Of a stretch of 64,000 nucleotides of DNA, positions 46,874 through 58,487 are shown in pieces. The notes beneath the pieces are model-generated. The model was given only the letters and a program-made list of their open reading frames with translations. It searched no databases and was not told the DNA's origin. A program made the translations under genes and the position numbers. Numbering within the stretch: the first letter of the stretch is position 1; every line of letters begins with the position of its first letter. This DNA is from Brasilonema angustatum HA4187-MV1 (GTDB taxonomy: Bacteria > Cyanobacteriota > Cyanobacteriia > Cyanobacteriales > Nostocaceae): assembly GCA_019359695.1 (NCBI GenBank), contig JAHHGV010000008.1, forward strand, positions 124,001-188,000. The letters run 5' to 3'.

Positions 46874-48304
46874 ATGATTATTAAAGATCCCCAAAAAATG
46901 TTACCAAGTCAAATTAAAGTCGAGGGGGAAATGCGGGACATGATACTGGAAATTCCTCCCCATAATATTCCCTTACATCCCAAAAGTATAGAAAAACTTT
47001 TTGCCGCCATCAAATTTGGAGAGCAAGCGGTAGCTTTCAGACCTTTCATACCAATTGCATCAGACTTAGGTTTATGTCCACCCTATCCTACGTTAGCCTA
47101 CTTATATCCTCAAAAGTTAAATCATAACGAAGATATTGAGAAGCAGTTGTTACAGAAATCTGGCAAGATAGCACAGAATACCCTTGATGCTTTAAATCAA
47201 TTTACCCTGATTTCCCAAATTGATATTGAGGAGCAGCTACATTACTTTGGTGATTTCTATGGAATAGCGGCAAAGCCATCCTATATAAGAGTTGTCGTGA
47301 GCAATACCTGTAATCTCAAATGCGTCATGTGTCCTTATCACAGCACTTCGCTGAAATTAACTCATACAACAGACTTCTTTAAGAGCAACAAAACAATGTC
47401 TTGGGAAATGATGGAGCGTCTCGCCAAAGATTGTGGAGAAGCAAAAATCATGATTATTCTTGGGAACGTCGAAGAACCAATGCTACACCCCAACCTTGTC
47501 AAATTTGTCGAACTTTGTCGGCAGCAAGGGGTTCCTGGGGTTCATCTGACGACCAATGGTCAACTCCTAGATGAAAATCGAGCTAGGTCTTTACTGAAAG
47601 CGGGCTTAACCAGTATTGATATTAGCATTGATGCCGCAGATCCAGATACCTATCTCAAGATTCGGGGTGCTGACCTCAAGCGAGTTGAAACAAATGTCTT
47701 CAATTTTTTGAAGCTGCGGGATGAATTAGATATTCCCTGTTATGTAAGAACATCTTTTGTGAGAAATCAAAATGTTACACTGGATGAAGAAGAAAGATTC
47801 CGAGAACGTTGGCTTGCAAAAGCTGATGGCGTATTTATCAATAACGTAGCTCAATATAAAGAAACTAATACGCGCCTCGGTAAAACTAACCAGACTGTAC
47901 AAGCTTTACTAAAACACTATCTGAAAAAAGCTCAGGGACGTTGGCCATGCCTGTTTCCCTTTACTGAAATGGCTGTTTTACCCGATGGCAGAATTTATTA
48001 CTGTGTTGAAACTTTATTTAGATTGGGCTTTGATCAGACTCTTGAAAGTTTAGGAGATTATAATCAACAAACATTACAAGAGATTTGGCATGGGGAGCTA
48101 TTCAAGCAGCTTCGACGAGATTTGCTCCTTAATCAGTTAGAACATAGATCAGCCTGTAAAAGTTGTGAACTATGGATGGCACAGGTTTTGTCTAGAGAGT
48201 CTAAAAATGGGTTTGAGGTTACGACAACCACAATAACCGAGATTTATCAGTCTGGTTTTAGGCAACAGAGAACGGAAAACGGGGAACATAAATCTTCAAA
48301 TTAA
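46874..48304 (+). CDS. Radical SAM/SPASM-like enzyme
   Basis: 476 aa. The 4Fe-4S binding motif CNLKCVMC (Cys 146, 150, 153) is the CxxxCxxC signature. LTTNGQLLDENRA and DISIDAADPDTYLKIRG are typical of the SPASM-containing group. A C-terminal Cys-rich segment (PCLFPF, PDGRIYYCVETLF, CKSCELWM) fits a SPASM or twitch domain with auxiliary clusters. An N-terminal ~140-residue part is unassigned. Such enzymes modify peptides, form crosslinks or do sugar chemistry. It has its own transcript start after the terminator. The context suggests peptide modification, unproven. Confidence 0.88.
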   Translation: MIIKDPQKMLPSQIKVEGEMRDMILEIPPHNIPLHPKSIEKLFAAIKFGEQAVAFRPFIPIASDLGLCPPYPTLAYLYPQKLNHNEDIEKQLLQKSGKIAQNTLDALNQFTLISQIDIEEQLHYFGDFYGIAAKPSYIRVVVSNTCNLKCVMCPYHSTSLKLTHTTDFFKSNKTMSWEMMERLAKDCGEAKIMIILGNVEEPMLHPNLVKFVELCRQQGVPGVHLTTNGQLLDENRARSLLKAGLTSIDISIDAADPDTYLKIRGADLKRVETNVFNFLKLRDELDIPCYVRTSFVRNQNVTLDEEERFRERWLAKADGVFINNVAQYKETNTRLGKTNQTVQALLKHYLKKAQGRWPCLFPFTEMAVLPDGRIYYCVETLFRLGFDQTLESLGDYNQQTLQEIWHGELFKQLRRDLLLNQLEHRSACKSCELWMAQVLSRESKNGFEVTTTTITEIYQSGFRQQRTENGEHKSSN

Positions 48305-48400
48305 GTGCAATATCTAAGATCAAACTGTAACTTCATGACTCCAAGAAACGCTATACCATACAATCAGAAATAAAGAGATTGGTGAGTTAGGAGTGTTAGT

Positions 48401-51400
48401 ATGAGAGCGATGGCAGAATATCACATTAGTCAGAAGATATATGAAAGTTATAATTCGCTAGTCTATCGGGCTAATCTCAAGCGAGATAATCAACCAATTA
48501 TTCTTAAAATTCTTAAAGAGAACTATCCAACTCCCTCAGAATTGACTCGATATAAACAGGAATATGAAATCACACGACATCTGAACGTAGATAGCATTAT
48601 CAAAGCCTACGACTTACAGCGATATGACAATAGCCTAGTCATGTTCTTAGAGGATTTTGGCGGGAAATCCCTAAAACTGTTAATGTCTGAACGCAGGTTC
48701 AGTATAGAAGAAATTTTCATCATTGCCATTAAGACCTCTGAAAGTTTAGCTGCTATTCATGCAGCCAATATTATCCATAAAGACATTAATCCCTCCAATA
48801 TTGTCTATAATCCAGAAACTAAACAACTGAAGATTATTGATTTTGGCATTTCTACCCGTTTATTCCAAGAAAACCAAATCCTTTGTAACTTAAATCAACT
48901 AGAAGGTACTTTAGCCTACATTGCACCAGAGCAAACTGGCAGAATGAATCGAGGAATAGATTACCGCAGTGACTTTTATTCCCTTGGTGCAACCTTGTAT
49001 GAACTCCTAACGCATCAACTCCCCTTTGCAACCACTGATCCAATAGAACTGGTTCATTGCCATCTTGCACAACAAGCAAACCCGCCTCATGCACTCATCC
49101 CTACTATTCCCTTGACGGTATCCAAGATCGTTATGAAATTGTTAGCTAAAACCCCAGAGGAACGATACCAAAGTGCTTGGGGGCTAAAAGCTGATTGGGA
49201 AATTTGTTTTAAACAGTGGCAGACTCAGGGACAAATCCTGCCCTTTCCACTAGGACAGCAAGATATTTCCGATAAGTTTCACATTCCCAAAAAACTCTAC
49301 GGACGGGAACAAGAAGTTTCTCAAGTGCTAAGCACCTTTGAGCGAGTTAGCCAAGGTACCACTGAGATGATATTGGTTGCTGGCTATTCAGGGATTGGTA
49401 AATCTGTCTTAGTTCAGGAAATTCACAAACCAATTGTAAGGCAGCGAGGTTATTTTATAACTGGAAAATTTGACCAATTCAAGCGAGATATTCCCTACGC
49501 TGCTATTAGCACAGCTTTCCAGGACTTAATCCGTCAACTCTTGAGTGAATCTGACACAGATATCGAAATTTGGAAAGCACAAATTTTGGAACTCTTGGAA
49601 CCTAATGGGCAGGTCATAATTGACGTAATCCCTGAACTAGAAAAAATTATTGGTAAACAGCCGTCTGTTGAAAAACTTGGAGCTAATGAAGCCCAAAATC
49701 GATTTAACTTATCTTTTCAAAGATTTATTAGCGTTTTCAGTCAACAAGAACATCCTTTAGTCATTTTTCTTGATGATTTACAGTGGGCAGATTTGCCTTC
49801 ACTGAAGTTAATTGAACAGCTAATTACCGATTTTGATAGTAAATATTTATTGATTATAGGAGCTTATAGAGATAATGAAGTCAACCCCACTCATGCTTTA
49901 ATTCTGACGTTAGAATTAGTTAAAAAAGCAGGTGTTAGGGTCAATGAAGTCATCCTAACTTCCTTGAGATTAGAGCACATAAATCAATTACTTGCTGATA
50001 CACTACTTTGTTCTACAGAGATGTCAAAACCGCTAGCAGAGTTACTAACAAACAGAACTCAGGGCAATCCCTTTTTCTTAACTCAACTGCTAAAATCTCT
50101 GTACGATGAAAACCTTATATCGTTTGATTATAATGGACAATCATGGTGTTGGAACATTGAGCAGATTTTAAAAACAGGCATTACTGATAATGTCATAGAT
50201 TTGATGGTTAGTAAAATTAATAAACTCAGTGAGAATACCCGGAATGCTTTAAAGTTAGCAGCATGTATTGGTAATAGATTTAACCTAGAACTACTCTCCG
50301 GCATTAGAGACAAATCTAAAACCTCCATAGCTCAAGATATTCAACCAGCTCTTCAGGAAGGGTTAATTGTCCCACTGAGTTATGATTACAAAATTCCCTT
50401 GCTTTGGGAACAAGGAGAAATTTCAAGTGATTCTTCAGCCGTCTCTTCTAATTTTATTCCTAGTTTTCCTTCAGTTATTCCCTACAAATTTTTACATGAC
50501 CGAATTCAGCAAGCGGCTTATACTCTAATTGCAGAAGGAGAAAAGAAGCTCATTCATCTGCAAGTCGGAAGACTTCTGCTGAAGAATATGAGAAAAGATA
50601 AAAGTGAGGAAAATATTTTTGATGTTGTCAATCAACTTAATGAAGCAGCATCTCTCATCACTGATCAATTAGAAAGAGATGAGCTAGCTCAATTAAATCT
50701 TTACGTAGGTAAAAAAGCTAAGGCATCAGCTGCTTATGAACCAGCATTGAAATATTTAGAGACTGGATTAGAACTTCTAACAAAAAATAGTTGGGAAAGC
50801 CAATATGAATTGACTATAGAGCTTTATTTGGAAACACTTGAGGTGCTGTACTTCAACACCAAATTTGAGAAAGTAGAAGAGCTTTCTATATTTATTCTGC
50901 AACACACTCAAGAAATTCTTGATAAAGTAAAAGTGTATCAAGTAAATATACTAGTATACAATTCTAAATCCCAGGAGCAACAAGCAATAAATACTGCTCT
51001 TAAAGCTTTAGCAGAACTAGGTATAGAAATATCTCAAGAGCCTAGCGAAATAGAAGAGAGAATCAAGCAAGAACAAATATTTCTAGATATATTTTTGAAA
51101 GAAGTACCAGTTCAAAGTTTAGCGAATCTCTCTCCAATGACTGATCCATATAAATTAAAGGCTATACCATTATTGCAACAAATTATAGCCTCTACAATAA
51201 TCACTAATTTCCTCTTGCATATTGAAGTTGTTTTAATTCAACTTAATCTTTGCCTAAAATATGGTAACCCTCCTCAAGCACCCTGTCCTTATATATTTTA
51301 TGGAACGTTTCTCTGCAAGGGAATAGAAAATATTGGTTTAATGAGAGATATTCATTTAGGCAATGAATTTGGAGAATTGTCTATTAGTTTACTATCCGAA

Positions 51401-54169
51401 TCTCAACTTCCTGAACTAGAGACTCTAGTTATTCATATTTACTATGCATTTATATATCAATGGAAGAACTCCCTCAGAAATAATATTGCATTAGAAAGAT
51501 TAATCAAGGCTTTTCAAAGGGGATTAGAGACTGGGGATTATCAATATGCTTGTTTTGCATCTGCAAGCATTTGTCTTATTAAATTCTTCGGAGGGTATCA
51601 TCTAGAAGAAGTTTCTCAGGAGCTTGCAAAATATACTAGGCTAATGAAGAAATTAAAACAAGAATATACTTACTCTTCTGTAACTATATATGAAAAAACC
51701 ACGATTAATTTAATTGAAGGATATGAAAACAACTTTTGCTTGGTAATTGGTCGTAATCAAGAAGAAGAAGAGGAATGTATAAAAACTGCTAATATTTGGC
51801 TTTTATGTTGGTTGTGTATTGCCAAAATAATCACACATTATATCTTTAAGGAAAATAACTTTGCTATTGGTAATGTATTGAAAATTGAAAACTATGTTGA
51901 ATATCTTAGTTCACATTTAAATTTATCACAATACAATTTTTTCTCTTCTCTATCACTGCTTGCTAATTATGAGATTATAGATGTATACTCACAAAATAAG
52001 TTTTTGAAGCTAGTAGAAAAAAACCAGGAAGATATGAAAACCTGGTCTAGCTACTGCCCAGAAAATTTTCAGCACAAATCTGATTTAGTAGAAGCAGAAA
52101 AAGCTAGAGTATTAGGACAAAATTGGCAAGCAGAAGAATTGTATGAAAAAGCAATTCAAGGTGCTAAAAAACATGAGTTCATCCACGAAGAAGCCATAGC
52201 TTACGAACGTGCAGCAGAATTTTATCTTGCCTTGGGTAGAGAAGAAATAGGGAAACTATACTTAAAAAATGCCCATCATTGTTATAGTCGCTGGGGCGCA
52301 AAAGCCAAAGTTCAAGCCCTAGAATCGGAGTATCCACAGTTTCTAATGGATATAAACAACCGAAAAGAAGACCAAACCATTAATACAACTGAATCTACTG
52401 ATGGTACAAATCCCCAAGTACTCGATCTCATCACAGTCACAAAAGCATCTCAAGTATTAGCTAGCGAAATAAAACTAGACCAACTGCTGGCTAAGTTAAT
52501 GAAAACTGTAATTGAAAATGGAGGTGCTCAAAAAGGCTTTCTGATATTGGAAAAAGATCATCAATGGGCGATCGCAGCTGAAAGTACAGTAGATTCTGAT
52601 GAGGTTACTTTACCGCGATCGCTTCCCATTGATTCTATAGATGGCGATACGCAGACACCTATCTTACCAGTTGCGATCGTTAACTATGTTGTCCGTACTC
52701 AAGAAAATGTAGTTCTTAATAACGCTACTGAAGAAAAACAGTTTATCCGCGATCCCTATGTCGTCGCCACTCAACCAAAATCGATTCTCTGTACTCCTTT
52801 GTTAAATCAAGGCAAACTAAGCGGTATTTTATATTTAGAAAACAATTTAGCCACAGGCGCATTTACCAGCGATCGCATTGAAGTTTTAAGAATTCTTTCT
52901 GCTCAAGCTGCTATCTCCATTGAAAATGCCCGTCTCTACGGACAGTTAGAAGATTATAACCGAAATCTAGAGCTGAGAGTCGAAGAGCGCACTCATGAAC
53001 TCTCACAAACCCTAGAAGTTCTTAAAGCCACCCAAGCCGAACTGCTGTTTGAAAACGAGTTACTCAAAAGCGCCGAACAACCGTCTACCTTTGACTATCA
53101 AGTGGGAGGAAGTTTGCCGATGGATGCTCCCACTTATGTTGTACGTTCAGCAGACCGTTATCTCTATAAGGCGTTGAAGCGCGGAGAATTTTGTTACACT
53201 CTCAATCCTCGGCAGATGGGCAAGTCAAGTCTGATGGTACGCATGATACATCACCTCCGGCATGAGGGATTTAGCTGTGGGGCGATCGATCTGACTCGGA
53301 TTGGTAGCGAAAACGTCACGCCTGATCAATGGTACAAAGGCTTAACAGTAGAGCTATGCCGAAGTTTTGGTTTACTAAGAAAGATTAATTTAAAAACTTG
53401 GTGGCAAGAGCAAGGAGATATTTCTCCGGTTCAGAGGTTGAGTCAATTTATTGAAGAAGTTTTGCTAGTTGAAGTTGCTAAAAATGATAATACTATCTCT
53501 AAAAACCTGATAATTTTTATTGATGAAATTGATAGCTTCTTAAGTTTAAATTTTCCAGTTAATGACTTTTTTGCGTTAATTCGCTCTTGCTATAATCAGC
53601 GTAGTATTAATCCAGAGTATCGACGTTTAACCTTTGCTCTTTTTGGAGTAGCTACCCCTGGTGACTTAATTACTGACCACCAAAGAACGCCTTTTAACAT
53701 CGGTCAGACTATTCAATTGGAAGGGTTTAAAGAGCATGAAGCCCAGCCTCTACTTCAGGGATTGGCAGAGAAAGTGAGCAATCCTCAAACAGTTTTAAAA
53801 GAATTGTTAGCCTGGACTAATGGTCAGCCCTTTTTGACCCAAAAACTCTGTAAAGTCATCCGCAATTCTTCATCTCCTATTCCTACCAACAGAGAAGCCG
53901 AATGGATTGAAAATTTGGTGCGAACTCAGGTAATAGAAAATTGGGAATCACAGGATGAACCAGAACATTTAAGAACTATTCGCGATCGCCTCCTTAATAG
54001 CAAACAATCCGTTCGGCTACTAGAACTTTATCGACACATTTTGCATCAAGGAGAGATTGTTGCAGTTGATAGTTCAGAGGAAAGAGAATTGCTTTTATCG
54101 GGTCTAGTAGTCAAGCAACAGGGAAAATTGAGAGTTCAGAACCGTATTTATGAATCTATTTTTGTTTGA
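48401..54169 (+). CDS. Giant Ser/Thr kinase-AAA-GAF protein ending in AAA_35 NTPase
   Basis: 1922 aa. Order: Pkn2-type kinase (catalytic HKDINPSN instead of HRDLKPxN, then DFGIS), AAA_16 NTPase (Walker [10 protein letters not shown] near 330), a long helical TPR-like middle (about 750-1330), GAF domain (about 1340-1507), coiled coil (to about 1560), and a second NTPase from about 1564 with [13 protein letters not shown] and FIDEIDSFL. This last part is AAA_35-like, as in vWA-MoxR-associated proteins. Usual cyanobacterial relatives end in a histidine kinase. AGGAG precedes the ATG. It is a sensor or scaffold; ligand unknown. Confidence 0.88.
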   Translation: MRAMAEYHISQKIYESYNSLVYRANLKRDNQPIILKILKENYPTPSELTRYKQEYEITRHLNVDSIIKAYDLQRYDNSLVMFLEDFGGKSLKLLMSERRFSIEEIFIIAIKTSESLAAIHAANIIHKDINPSNIVYNPETKQLKIIDFGISTRLFQENQILCNLNQLEGTLAYIAPEQTGRMNRGIDYRSDFYSLGATLYELLTHQLPFATTDPIELVHCHLAQQANPPHALIPTIPLTVSKIVMKLLAKTPEERYQSAWGLKADWEICFKQWQTQGQILPFPLGQQDISDKFHIPKKLYGREQEVSQVLSTFERVSQGTTEMILVAGYSGIGKSVLVQEIHKPIVRQRGYFITGKFDQFKRDIPYAAISTAFQDLIRQLLSESDTDIEIWKAQILELLEPNGQVIIDVIPELEKIIGKQPSVEKLGANEAQNRFNLSFQRFISVFSQQEHPLVIFLDDLQWADLPSLKLIEQLITDFDSKYLLIIGAYRDNEVNPTHALILTLELVKKAGVRVNEVILTSLRLEHINQLLADTLLCSTEMSKPLAELLTNRTQGNPFFLTQLLKSLYDENLISFDYNGQSWCWNIEQILKTGITDNVIDLMVSKINKLSENTRNALKLAACIGNRFNLELLSGIRDKSKTSIAQDIQPALQEGLIVPLSYDYKIPLLWEQGEISSDSSAVSSNFIPSFPSVIPYKFLHDRIQQAAYTLIAEGEKKLIHLQVGRLLLKNMRKDKSEENIFDVVNQLNEAASLITDQLERDELAQLNLYVGKKAKASAAYEPALKYLETGLELLTKNSWESQYELTIELYLETLEVLYFNTKFEKVEELSIFILQHTQEILDKVKVYQVNILVYNSKSQEQQAINTALKALAELGIEISQEPSEIEERIKQEQIFLDIFLKEVPVQSLANLSPMTDPYKLKAIPLLQQIIASTIITNFLLHIEVVLIQLNLCLKYGNPPQAPCPYIFYGTFLCKGIENIGLMRDIHLGNEFGELSISLLSESQLPELETLVIHIYYAFIYQWKNSLRNNIALERLIKAFQRGLETGDYQYACFASASICLIKFFGGYHLEEVSQELAKYTRLMKKLKQEYTYSSVTIYEKTTINLIEGYENNFCLVIGRNQEEEEECIKTANIWLLCWLCIAKIITHYIFKENNFAIGNVLKIENYVEYLSSHLNLSQYNFFSSLSLLANYEIIDVYSQNKFLKLVEKNQEDMKTWSSYCPENFQHKSDLVEAEKARVLGQNWQAEELYEKAIQGAKKHEFIHEEAIAYERAAEFYLALGREEIGKLYLKNAHHCYSRWGAKAKVQALESEYPQFLMDINNRKEDQTINTTESTDGTNPQVLDLITVTKASQVLASEIKLDQLLAKLMKTVIENGGAQKGFLILEKDHQWAIAAESTVDSDEVTLPRSLPIDSIDGDTQTPILPVAIVNYVVRTQENVVLNNATEEKQFIRDPYVVATQPKSILCTPLLNQGKLSGILYLENNLATGAFTSDRIEVLRILSAQAAISIENARLYGQLEDYNRNLELRVEERTHELSQTLEVLKATQAELLFENELLKSAEQPSTFDYQVGGSLPMDAPTYVVRSADRYLYKALKRGEFCYTLNPRQMGKSSLMVRMIHHLRHEGFSCGAIDLTRIGSENVTPDQWYKGLTVELCRSFGLLRKINLKTWWQEQGDISPVQRLSQFIEEVLLVEVAKNDNTISKNLIIFIDEIDSFLSLNFPVNDFFALIRSCYNQRSINPEYRRLTFALFGVATPGDLITDHQRTPFNIGQTIQLEGFKEHEAQPLLQGLAEKVSNPQTVLKELLAWTNGQPFLTQKLCKVIRNSSSPIPTNREAEWIENLVRTQVIENWESQDEPEHLRTIRDRLLNSKQSVRLLELYRHILHQGEIVAVDSSEERELLLSGLVVKQQGKLRVQNRIYESIFV

Positions 54170-54249
54170 TTTACGAAAACATTTGTTTGATCTGGAAAGT
54201 GAAAGAAGAGGTCTACTCCTAAGAAACACAGGGGTGTAGGGGTGTAAGG

Positions 54250-54294
54250 GAGCCAGTACTTGATGAGGGTCTCCCGACCTAGGTATCTGGCGTG
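54250..54294. repeat. GCCAGTACT...CTGGC palindrome
   Basis: GAGCCAGTACTTGATGAGGG followed by TATCTGGCGTGA, preceded by GGGGTGTA octamers. An inverted copy with the same flank (GAAAGAAACACC) lies at 58288-58475. Confidence 0.7.
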
Positions 54295-54422
54295 AAAAAG
54301 GTGTTTCTTTCATATTTTGCTGGCTGCGAAGCCGCTAGTCAGAGGCTCAGATCTTGCACCATACTTTTCGTCCGCCAAGAAATAAATTTCTTGGCTCAAA
54401 GTCCAAGTCCGTTAAAACTGAC

Positions 54423-54534
54423 ATCTTGCACCATTCTCAACAAGACCTAAAAAAACCGGGTTTCTGAACGGTAAATTAAGGTTTGCAAATGTCATCATTC
54501 TCAAGAAACCCGGTTTTTGACCCTGGTGCAAGAT
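54423..54534. repeat. ATCTTGCACC-ended MITE (112 bp)
   Basis: ATCTTGCACC (54423-54432) is mirrored by GGTGCAAGAT (54525-54534). The inside has two inverted AAACCCGGTTTT arms that can form a long hairpin. Confidence 0.75.
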
Positions 54535-54550
54535 CTGAGTTAAAACTGAG

Positions 54551-54672
54551 ATCTTGCACCATTCTCAATTACTGTAGGGTGGGCACTGCCCACAACGTAA
54601 AAATAAGGTTTTGAGCGAACTATAGGCAGTGCCCACCTTACAAAAATTGCAATAACGCAACTGGTGCAAGAT
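54551..54672. repeat. ATCTTGCACC-ended MITE (122 bp), copy 1
   Basis: ATCTTGCACC at the left, GGTGCAAGAT at the right. Inside, GTGGGCACTGCCCAC forms a hairpin. An almost identical copy of the same length is at 58488-58609. There is no other content in 54295-54734 apart from these elements. Confidence 0.8.
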
Positions 54673-54734
54673 GTAAGATAAACCTTAATTTCTGGTTCAG
54701 AAACCCGGTTTTTTGGGTCTTGTTGAGAATGGTG

Positions 54735-54905
54735 AGCCAGCGCGTTGCGGTGAATCCAGCGCGAATGACGGCTTTCCCGACAGAGGCGACTGGTGTTAGC
54801 GCAGCGAGACCGGAGGTCTTCCCCGAAGGGGGGTTCCCGAGCCACTGCGTTGGGCGGCTGTGCCGACTTGTAGCATGTGGCGTCCCGTTGAAGCACCTGG
54901 CGTGG
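54735..54905. repeat. Composite GCCAG-type repeats
   Basis: GAGCCAGCGCGTTGCGG..., GGCGACTGGTGTTAGCGCAG and a second unit GAGCCACTGCGTTGGGCGG ending GCACCTGGCGTGG. Matches the family at 33925, 34021 and inside cheA. No gene. Confidence 0.65.
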
Positions 54906-55010
54906 TTTCCCCGATGAGCGACGCAATACTTTTGTACTAATAAATGGCAGATATTGTGTTACTTGCGCAACTCCTGTTATCTTAATTAGTAGCATTTGTC
55001 TGTAATCTCT

Positions 55011-56366
55011 ATGAACCTTGATTGTCTCTTTGAGATTGTTGACCGCCAATTAATTGAGAGCCACAATCGCCCCCTTAATTCCGCAGAAAACCTGATTCTG
55101 CATGGCATTTGGCAATATAGAACTTATAACCAAATGGCGATAGAGGCAGGTTATAGTCCCGGCTACTTTACCAATGTCGTTGCCCCAGAGTTGTTTGGGC
55201 GACTCTCCGAGGTCATTGGTCAGCGCGTGACCAAAAAAAACTGTCGGGTGTTGCTGGAGTCTTATGCCATCACCAAAGAAGCCCCAAAAACAATACCAAA
55301 AAGACAAGACCTGACGCAATTTCCCCCCATACTTAACCAGGATACGTCACCTTGCTACCCCAGCGGCTCAGTTCCTCTTGACTCTCCTTTTTACCTCAAA
55401 CGTTCTTACCTTGAGGAGCAAGTTTATCAAGAAATTAAGAAACCAGGAGCGTTAGTCAGGATCAAAGCTCCCAGAGAAATGGGCAAAACTTCACTGCTGC
55501 TGAGAATTCTTGATTATGCGAACCTCCAGGGCTACCACATTATCCGCTTGAATCTAGAACAAGTCGAGCAGACAATTCTGAGCGACTTGAATCAACTTTT
55601 GCGCTGGTTGTGTGCCAATATCGCCCGCCAGCTTCAGCTTCAACCAATGTTAGACGAGTATTGGGATGAAGATTTGGGAAGTAAAGTTAGCTGCACCGTC
55701 TACTTTGAAGAATATCTACTAGAGTCAATTCATACTCCCCTGATCTTGGCGTTGGATGACGTGAACCATATTTTCGAGCATCCCCAAGTAGCGAAGGATT
55801 TTCTACCTCTGTTGCGTTCTTGGTACGAAGAAGCGAAAAGACTGCCCATTTGGCAAAAGCTTCGTCTACTCGTGGTTCACTCAACAGATATTTATGTTCC
55901 TCTCGAACTTAATCAGTCTCCTTTCAATATAGGGTTACCGATTCAGTTAGACAGCTTTAGCCAAGAAGAGGTAGAGCAGTTAGCCCAACGCTATGGACTC
56001 AATTGGACAGATGGGGAAGGAGCCAGACAATTAATGACAATGGTCGGGGGACATCCGGCACTAGTACACTTAGCACTCTATCATCTAGCTCGAAAGGAGA
56101 TAACTCTGTCGCAACTGCTAGAAACTGCTCCCACTGCTAGCGGAATTTATTTTCATCATTTGCAGCGTCACTGGGCAACCTTGCGAAAACAGCCTGAGTT
56201 AGCACAAGCTTTTGATATCGTTGTGAATGCCAATGAAGCTGTTTCTTTAGATCCCATTTTAACTCACAAGTTAAGCAGTATGGGGCTGATAAAACTTTCT
56301 GGAACTCAAGCGATCGCAGGTTGTGAATTGTATCGGCGATTTTTTACGAAAAAGGGAGAGTTATAG
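55011..56366 (+). CDS. AAA_35-like NTPase with N-terminal vMAP-type domain
   Basis: 451 aa. The first ~80 residues (VDRQLIESHNRPLNSAENLI, then YNQMAIEAGYSPGYFTNVVA) resemble the small HTH-like domain of vWA-MoxR-associated proteins. The NTPase follows: Walker A APREMGKTSLLLR, DDVNHIFEHP as Walker B, and SPFNIGLPIQLDSFSQEEVE. No effector domain is seen. It shares its NTPase type with the C-terminus of the preceding giant kinase. ATG at 55011 is preferred over TTG at 54996. Roles in signalling or conflict are proposed for the family; the target is unknown. Confidence 0.82.
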   Translation: MNLDCLFEIVDRQLIESHNRPLNSAENLILHGIWQYRTYNQMAIEAGYSPGYFTNVVAPELFGRLSEVIGQRVTKKNCRVLLESYAITKEAPKTIPKRQDLTQFPPILNQDTSPCYPSGSVPLDSPFYLKRSYLEEQVYQEIKKPGALVRIKAPREMGKTSLLLRILDYANLQGYHIIRLNLEQVEQTILSDLNQLLRWLCANIARQLQLQPMLDEYWDEDLGSKVSCTVYFEEYLLESIHTPLILALDDVNHIFEHPQVAKDFLPLLRSWYEEAKRLPIWQKLRLLVVHSTDIYVPLELNQSPFNIGLPIQLDSFSQEEVEQLAQRYGLNWTDGEGARQLMTMVGGHPALVHLALYHLARKEITLSQLLETAPTASGIYFHHLQRHWATLRKQPELAQAFDIVVNANEAVSLDPILTHKLSSMGLIKLSGTQAIAGCELYRRFFTKKGEL

Positions 56367-56423
56367 TTTAGCAAAATTTCATTTACACGACGCACTGCTG
56401 TATCGATACCTTCTCCACGCTTC

Positions 56424-57986
56424 TCAAAACGTGTGTTGGATCACTTCTCCCATCTCGTTTAATTTTTGGCGAACTATTTGTGCATAGGGACTGGTCATCA
56501 AACGATTTGTACCTGCTTGAATTTCATTGCTTGCTGCTTGAAAAACCTTATCATCTACAAATACTTCGATTTGTTCAACAAGATTTTTGAGAGAATTTGG
56601 TTCAAGAGGTATTTTAATTAAATCTTCTTTTTGTGCTTTGCTTAAAATACGTTCTAGTAAGTTTTGCACAGTCTTTTGGCGGACTTTTGCTAGGAGTTCC
56701 CCGGGATTTAACACCCTTCGAGCTTGATCCCAACTGGACATTTTGAGAATTTCCGTGATTTCTCTCAAAGATTTTCCTTGCTCGTAGTAAAGTTGCAATG
56801 CAGGAATACATTTTCCTGCTAAAGGTGCATACTTCCTGCTCGTTTTTAATTTGCTGATATGATTTTGAAGTTCTTGTTCGATAACTTGATTAAAAGTAAG
56901 CTGAAATTGGAAGTGTAAAAATTCCAAGAGTTCGCTTTCTTCGATATCAACTTTGCTCATTGATTTAGAGAGTAAATCACCTTTCAATGAATACTCTCCA
57001 ATCTCTAAGTCTTGAAATTCTAGAGATCCGCGATAACTCCAAATGTCGTATTGTCTCAGTTGTTCTGCTACGTATTTGAGAGCTATCATCAACTCAGTAG
57101 TGTTGTTGATAGCTATACCCCGTTCCAGAAGTAGCGCTAGCATTTCTTGCAGTTGAGCATTGGTAGGATCGGGACATTGCTTTGCTGTTTGTCGTTGTTT
57201 TAATCGATCGCGACGGTAAACTGCATGAAATATTTCGACTAAATTACTATCGTGTGTTGATAACTGTTTGATTTGGTTGTGTCGAGTCCGATTCAATAAT
57301 GCCCAATCGCTGAAATGTTTAAATCCAAACTCTGATAAAAATTTTCTCAGTTCTGGATGCTGCTTAGTTTGTAAATATGCCCAGTTTTCCAAACTCATTA
57401 ATTCTGGTTTAAATGTTTGCAGCACTCTCACTGTAAAGTATTGATACGCCGCCTCCGTTGTCTGAGCATCGTGATTGACAACAAGCTGTTTTTTACGCTC
57501 TCTATCTAAAATTATCAAATTTTGACCATCATCATTCAAAACCAACCCTAATAAATCTTGATATCTAAAACTTTCACCACCAAAAAGATGGGTGATTTTT
57601 TTACAAGCTTTTAATATTGCTTCGCTAACATAGCATCGCAAACAAAGTCCTGCATAAGCTTTCACTAAGTTATCAACAGAATTATCGCCATAAAAGTAAT
57701 TTAATAGAGTAACTTGTAAGCTGTCACCGGAAAAAGCATCAAGTTGCTGAGTGAAGAAATTTTGTGCAGTTTCCACAGGATGAAGTTTGTATCCAAGTCC
57801 TTCACTACTAAAATCAATTAGCCACATATTTCCATATCTAGAGAATGGATATATTGGCGATAGCCTTTGTGGAAATTTAGAATTTGGATTTTCTTGAATT
57901 ATACTAGATGTCTCAAAACATCTTTTTATTTGTTCTGTGTATTGCTGTTCATAGTTTTGAGTTTGATTTTGTCTATCTTTAGCCAT
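56424..57986 (-). CDS. Unknown 520-aa helical protein
   Basis: 520 aa, soluble. Recognisable only by pattern: FSRYGNMWLIDFSSEGLGYK, then LLNYFYGDNSVDNLVKAYAGL, and LVLNDDGQNLIILDR. A possible helix-turn-helix lies near SLREITEILKMSSWDQARRV, so DNA binding is possible. It is convergent with the AAA_35 gene, 57 bp apart. I do not recognise the family and no motif gives a reaction. Confidence 0.65.
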   Translation of the reverse strand: MAKDRQNQTQNYEQQYTEQIKRCFETSSIIQENPNSKFPQRLSPIYPFSRYGNMWLIDFSSEGLGYKLHPVETAQNFFTQQLDAFSGDSLQVTLLNYFYGDNSVDNLVKAYAGLCLRCYVSEAILKACKKITHLFGGESFRYQDLLGLVLNDDGQNLIILDRERKKQLVVNHDAQTTEAAYQYFTVRVLQTFKPELMSLENWAYLQTKQHPELRKFLSEFGFKHFSDWALLNRTRHNQIKQLSTHDSNLVEIFHAVYRRDRLKQRQTAKQCPDPTNAQLQEMLALLLERGIAINNTTELMIALKYVAEQLRQYDIWSYRGSLEFQDLEIGEYSLKGDLLSKSMSKVDIEESELLEFLHFQFQLTFNQVIEQELQNHISKLKTSRKYAPLAGKCIPALQLYYEQGKSLREITEILKMSSWDQARRVLNPGELLAKVRQKTVQNLLERILSKAQKEDLIKIPLEPNSLKNLVEQIEVFVDDKVFQAASNEIQAGTNRLMTSPYAQIVRQKLNEMGEVIQHTF

Positions 57987-58282
57987 AATTAGTCTCCACT
58001 CATTCTTGTGTATTGAATATAAGGTTGGCTTCTTTGTTTTATTTTCAAACAGATTTACAGTGTTGAAAATACAGCTAAGATTGATAAAAGGGTTAATTTT
58101 TAGAGCATTCCAAATATGTTTTCACCATCACTATTTTTGTCTATTTTGAGTTGTCAATTGTCTCATGAGGGCTCTTAACAGGGAACAGGGAACGCTTAAC
58201 AGGAATTGTTTATAAATGATTTAGGATTGCCATATCAGTTTTTCTTGGTGCAAGATGTGAGCGCCCAAGGGGCGCGATTACA

Positions 58283-58475
58283 CGCCCGCAACGAATGAAA
58301 GAAACACCTTTTTCACGCCCTTCGGGGAAGACCTTCGGTCTCGCTGCGCTTTAGACCTCTGGGCGTGCGCTTTGCGCATACGCCAGTCGCCTACGGAGGG
58401 AAACCCTCCTGCAGCGCTGGTCTCACCAGATACCTAGGTCGGGAGACCCTCATCAAGTACTGGCTCACGCCACAT
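58283..58475. repeat. Inverted copy of GCCAG-type repeats
   Basis: It contains GAAAGAAACACC, CGCCAGTCGCCTACGGAGGG and CCAGATACCTAGGTCGGGAG. The last reads as the reverse complement of 54250-54294 including its flank. The surrounding 57987-58879 has no gene. C-rich octamers (CCCCTACA, CCCGTGAC) at 58636-58690 are the complement of the GGGG runs elsewhere. Confidence 0.65.
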
Positions 58476-58487
58476 GCCTCAACTGAG

